Assembly: GCA_964446935.1 (NCBI GenBank)
Contig: CAYUQI010000037.1
Coordinates: 1 to 6,780 of the forward strand
Direction of reading: 5' to 3'
DNA length: 6,780 bases
DNA from: UASB124 sp964446935
Lineage (GTDB): Bacteria > Babelota > Babeliae > Babelales > RVW-14
This document shows, one piece after another, positions 5,727 to 6,780 of the stretch (its first letter is position 1; each line of letters opens with the position of its first letter). The translations under genes and the position numbers were made by a program. The notes under the pieces are model-generated. The model was not told where the DNA came from, ran no database searches, and worked only from the letters and a program-made list of their open reading frames with translations.

Positions 5727-6227
5727 ATGAAAAACCGGGTATTAGCACTCTTACTGTGCAGTGCCATTGTTGGCAGTGGCATGACTCTGTTTAGTGAAGA
5801 ACCAAGAACAAAAAAAGGAAAAAGCGACGATTCATGGAAACAGGAATTGGCAAGAGCAGGTATGGATCTTGGATCTGATTTAATTAAAACAGGCTCGGAA
5901 ATTGGTAAAGCATTTGCGCTTGCCGAAGCTCAACGAAGAGCTCGTGAAGGTGCGCCAACAACAGGTGCTGTAACAGCCGAAGATATTGCAAAGATTTCAG
6001 ATAAATTAGTAGCTATTCAAGAGCTCCTTTCAAAATTGGTCACTCCAGCTCTTGTATCGCTTGATAACAAAATCGATTTAGTTAGGAAAGAAATCGGGCA
6101 GGTTGATGATAAGATCGATTCAGTTAAGCTCGTCAGAATTGCCTCAGGCCCACAAAAAAAGGCTCTGGCAACATCAACAACCCCACGTGCTCTAACAACA
6201 GGCTCTAAAATAGAAGAAATCGATTAA
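5727..6227 (+). CDS. Exported coiled-coil protein of unknown function
   Basis: 166 residues; no family recognised. Residues 1-23 are a signal peptide (MKNR, then VLALLLCSAIVGSGMTLF, probable cut after S23 before EEP). C11 lies in LLLC, a poor lipobox, so a lipoprotein is unlikely. The mature protein is highly charged. Residues 38-74 look helical. Two heptad runs follow: hydrophobic residues at 87, 90, 94, 97, 101, 104, then after T106-P107 a second run at 112, 116, 119, 123, 126, 130, 133. The break suggests either a helical hairpin or two coiled-coil segments. The C-terminal third (139-166) is Ser/Thr-rich and probably disordered. A periplasmic or secreted oligomeric structural protein is plausible but not shown. 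The gene is a single unit with its own promoter, a strong ribosome site and a terminator beginning 16 bases after the stop. Confidence 0.87.
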   Translation: MKNRVLALLLCSAIVGSGMTLFSEEPRTKKGKSDDSWKQELARAGMDLGSDLIKTGSEIGKAFALAEAQRRAREGAPTTGAVTAEDIAKISDKLVAIQELLSKLVTPALVSLDNKIDLVRKEIGQVDDKIDSVKLVRIASGPQKKALATSTTPRALTTGSKIEEID

Positions 6228-6243
6228 TATAACGATCATATAT

Positions 6244-6283
6244 AAAGAGAAGAGGCGCAAATTTCTTTGCGCCTCTTCTCTTT
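6244..6283. terminator. Strong bidirectional terminator between convergent genes
   Basis: A perfect 18-bp stem (6244-6261 with 6266-6283) around a 4-base loop TTTC. The core GAGGCGC is GC-rich and the outer ends are AAA/TTT, so either strand ends in a short U-run. It lies 16 bases after the stop of the coiled-coil gene and 33 bases after the stop of csaA on the other strand, and should serve both. Confidence 0.85.
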
Positions 6284-6316
6284 GTGCTTCAGACATTTTG
6301 ATCATTAAAAATGATG

Positions 6317-6655
6317 TCAAAATAATTTTGTACCATTAGGAACAGCCGCCCCAGGTTCAGCCAAAACAACGTCACCCTCTTCATTCGCAACCCCAAGCAC
6401 CAAGACCTGTGAAAGAAATGGACCAATTTGTTTTTCAGGAAAATTTACAACCGCCAGAATCTGTTTACCAAACAATGCTTCTTTGGTGTAATGCTTGGTG
6501 ATTTGAGCTGATGAGCGTTTGATGCCAATTTCTTGACCAAAATCGATACGCAATTGATACGCAGGCTTATGTGCTTGAGGAAAGTCAGTAATCTCAAGAA
6601 TAGTCCCTACGCGAATATCAACTTTTTCAAAATCAGCATATGAGATATAATTCAT
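6317..6655 (-). CDS. csaA: CsaA-type tRNA-binding domain protein
   Basis: 112 residues, matching the stand-alone CsaA family (about 110), an OB-fold tRNA-binding domain of the Trbp111/EMAP II type that acts as a homodimer in the cytoplasm and has been linked to chaperone and export functions in Bacillus. Family hallmarks are present in order: FEKVDIRVGTI (9-19), KRSSAQITKHY (46-56), AVVNFPEKQIGPF (68-80), SQVLVLG (82-88), GDVVLAEP (94-101) and PNGTKLF (106-112). The ATG at 6655 is preferred because CsaA proteins begin just before the DFxKLDIRVG segment; an in-frame TTG at 6700 would add 15 hydrophobic residues not expected for this protein and lies upstream of the TATAAT box. The ribosome site is weak (AGGT, 4 bases before the ATG). 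It is convergent with the coiled-coil gene. Confidence 0.95.
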   Translation of the reverse strand: MNYISYADFEKVDIRVGTILEITDFPQAHKPAYQLRIDFGQEIGIKRSSAQITKHYTKEALFGKQILAVVNFPEKQIGPFLSQVLVLGVANEEGDVVLAEPGAAVPNGTKLF

Positions 6656-6677
6656 AAGTACCTGTTGTATTGAAAAA

Positions 6678-6683
6678 ATTATA
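6678..6683 (-). promoter_or_regulatory. -10 box upstream of csaA
   Basis: A perfect TATAAT on the minus strand, 22 bases before the ATG at 6655, giving a leader of about 16 bases. No good -35 is seen at 16-18 bases (GCTGCT at 17), so an activator or an AT-rich upstream element may compensate, or the match is chance. Confidence 0.4.
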
Positions 6684-6689
6684 AAAAAT

Positions 6690-6771
6690 GTTTTTGACAA
6701 AGCAGCTCATCACAAGCTCAATCAAATAAAAGCCAACAAACTTATTTCTGCGATTTTCTTTTGTCAAAAAC
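6690..6771. repeat. Inverted repeat pair near the right edge
   Basis: GTTTTTGACAAA (6690-6701) and TTTGTCAAAAAC (6760-6771) are perfect 12-bp inverted copies separated by 58 bases. A looser copy of GCTCAA/TTGAGC (6716-6721 and 6775-6780) lies within and just beyond. Its role is unknown; the arms are AT-rich. Confidence 0.35.
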
Positions 6772-6780
6772 TTCTTGAGC
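6742..6780 (-). CDS. Possible C-terminal tail of another minus-strand gene
   Basis: Reading in from the right edge on the minus strand, one frame gives AQEVFDKRKSQK followed by TAA at 6742. The basic, polar tail is typical of a protein end, and the csaA -10 box lies downstream of it. Only 12 residues are visible and a second frame is also open here, so this is weak. Confidence 0.25.
   Translation of the reverse strand, partial: AQEVFDKRKSQK

Noticed and set aside
6656..6700. TTG start at 6700 for csaA
   Set aside because: Adds 15 hydrophobic residues not seen in CsaA proteins and lies upstream of the TATAAT box; ATG 6655 gives the family length.
1..6780. tRNA, rRNA, CRISPR array, insertion sequence or attachment site
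   Set aside because: No cloverleaf, no regularly spaced repeats, no transposase and no terminal repeats were found on reading both strands.

Overview
This is an AT-rich bacterial window with compact genes, good Shine-Dalgarno sites, sigma-70-like promoters and strong intrinsic terminators. It carries F-type ATP synthase membrane genes, a family-4 glycosyltransferase, an acylphosphatase-like protein, a CsaA-type tRNA-binding protein and three exported or membrane-anchored proteins of unknown family. The mix of a rebuilt Fo sector and exported orphan proteins would fit a Gram-negative, possibly host-associated lineage such as Candidatus Dependentiae (TM6). That placement is an inference; no rRNA or marker gene in the window proves it.

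Layout. (1) Positions 1-742, minus strand: an exported protein running off the left edge, with a protein-kinase-like catalytic loop. (2) 743-970: no gene, but the promoter of the previous gene. (3) 971-1252, minus: small acylphosphatase-like protein lacking the usual catalytic Asn. (4) 1373-4678, minus: a tight operon reading from right to left, made of a three-helix AtpI/AtpR-like protein, atpB (subunit a), an unusual 316-residue atpE (subunit c) and a GT4 glycosyltransferase. The first three genes overlap by a few bases; the glycosyltransferase follows after 32 bases. (5) 4679-4931: divergent intergenic region with promoters both ways and a structured leader. (6) 4932-5504, plus: membrane-anchored unknown protein ending in a terminator. 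(7) 5727-6227, plus: exported coiled-coil protein ending in a long hairpin shared with the convergent gene. (8) 6317-6655, minus: csaA. (9) 6656-6780: csaA promoter region and perhaps the tail of another minus-strand gene.

The main point of interest is atpE. It is four c-subunit hairpins fused in one polypeptide (eight transmembrane helices). All four ion-binding glutamates are kept at 80-81 residue spacing (E60, E140, E220, E301), while the partner ligands and polar loops have diverged between repeats. The upstream atpB keeps the essential stator Arg, so the Fo motor looks functional. Subunit b, delta and the F1 genes are absent from this operon and must lie elsewhere if the enzyme is complete. 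Second in interest is the secreted kinase-like protein at the left edge, whose D169/N174/D187 have the same spacing as the catalytic residues of protein kinase A.
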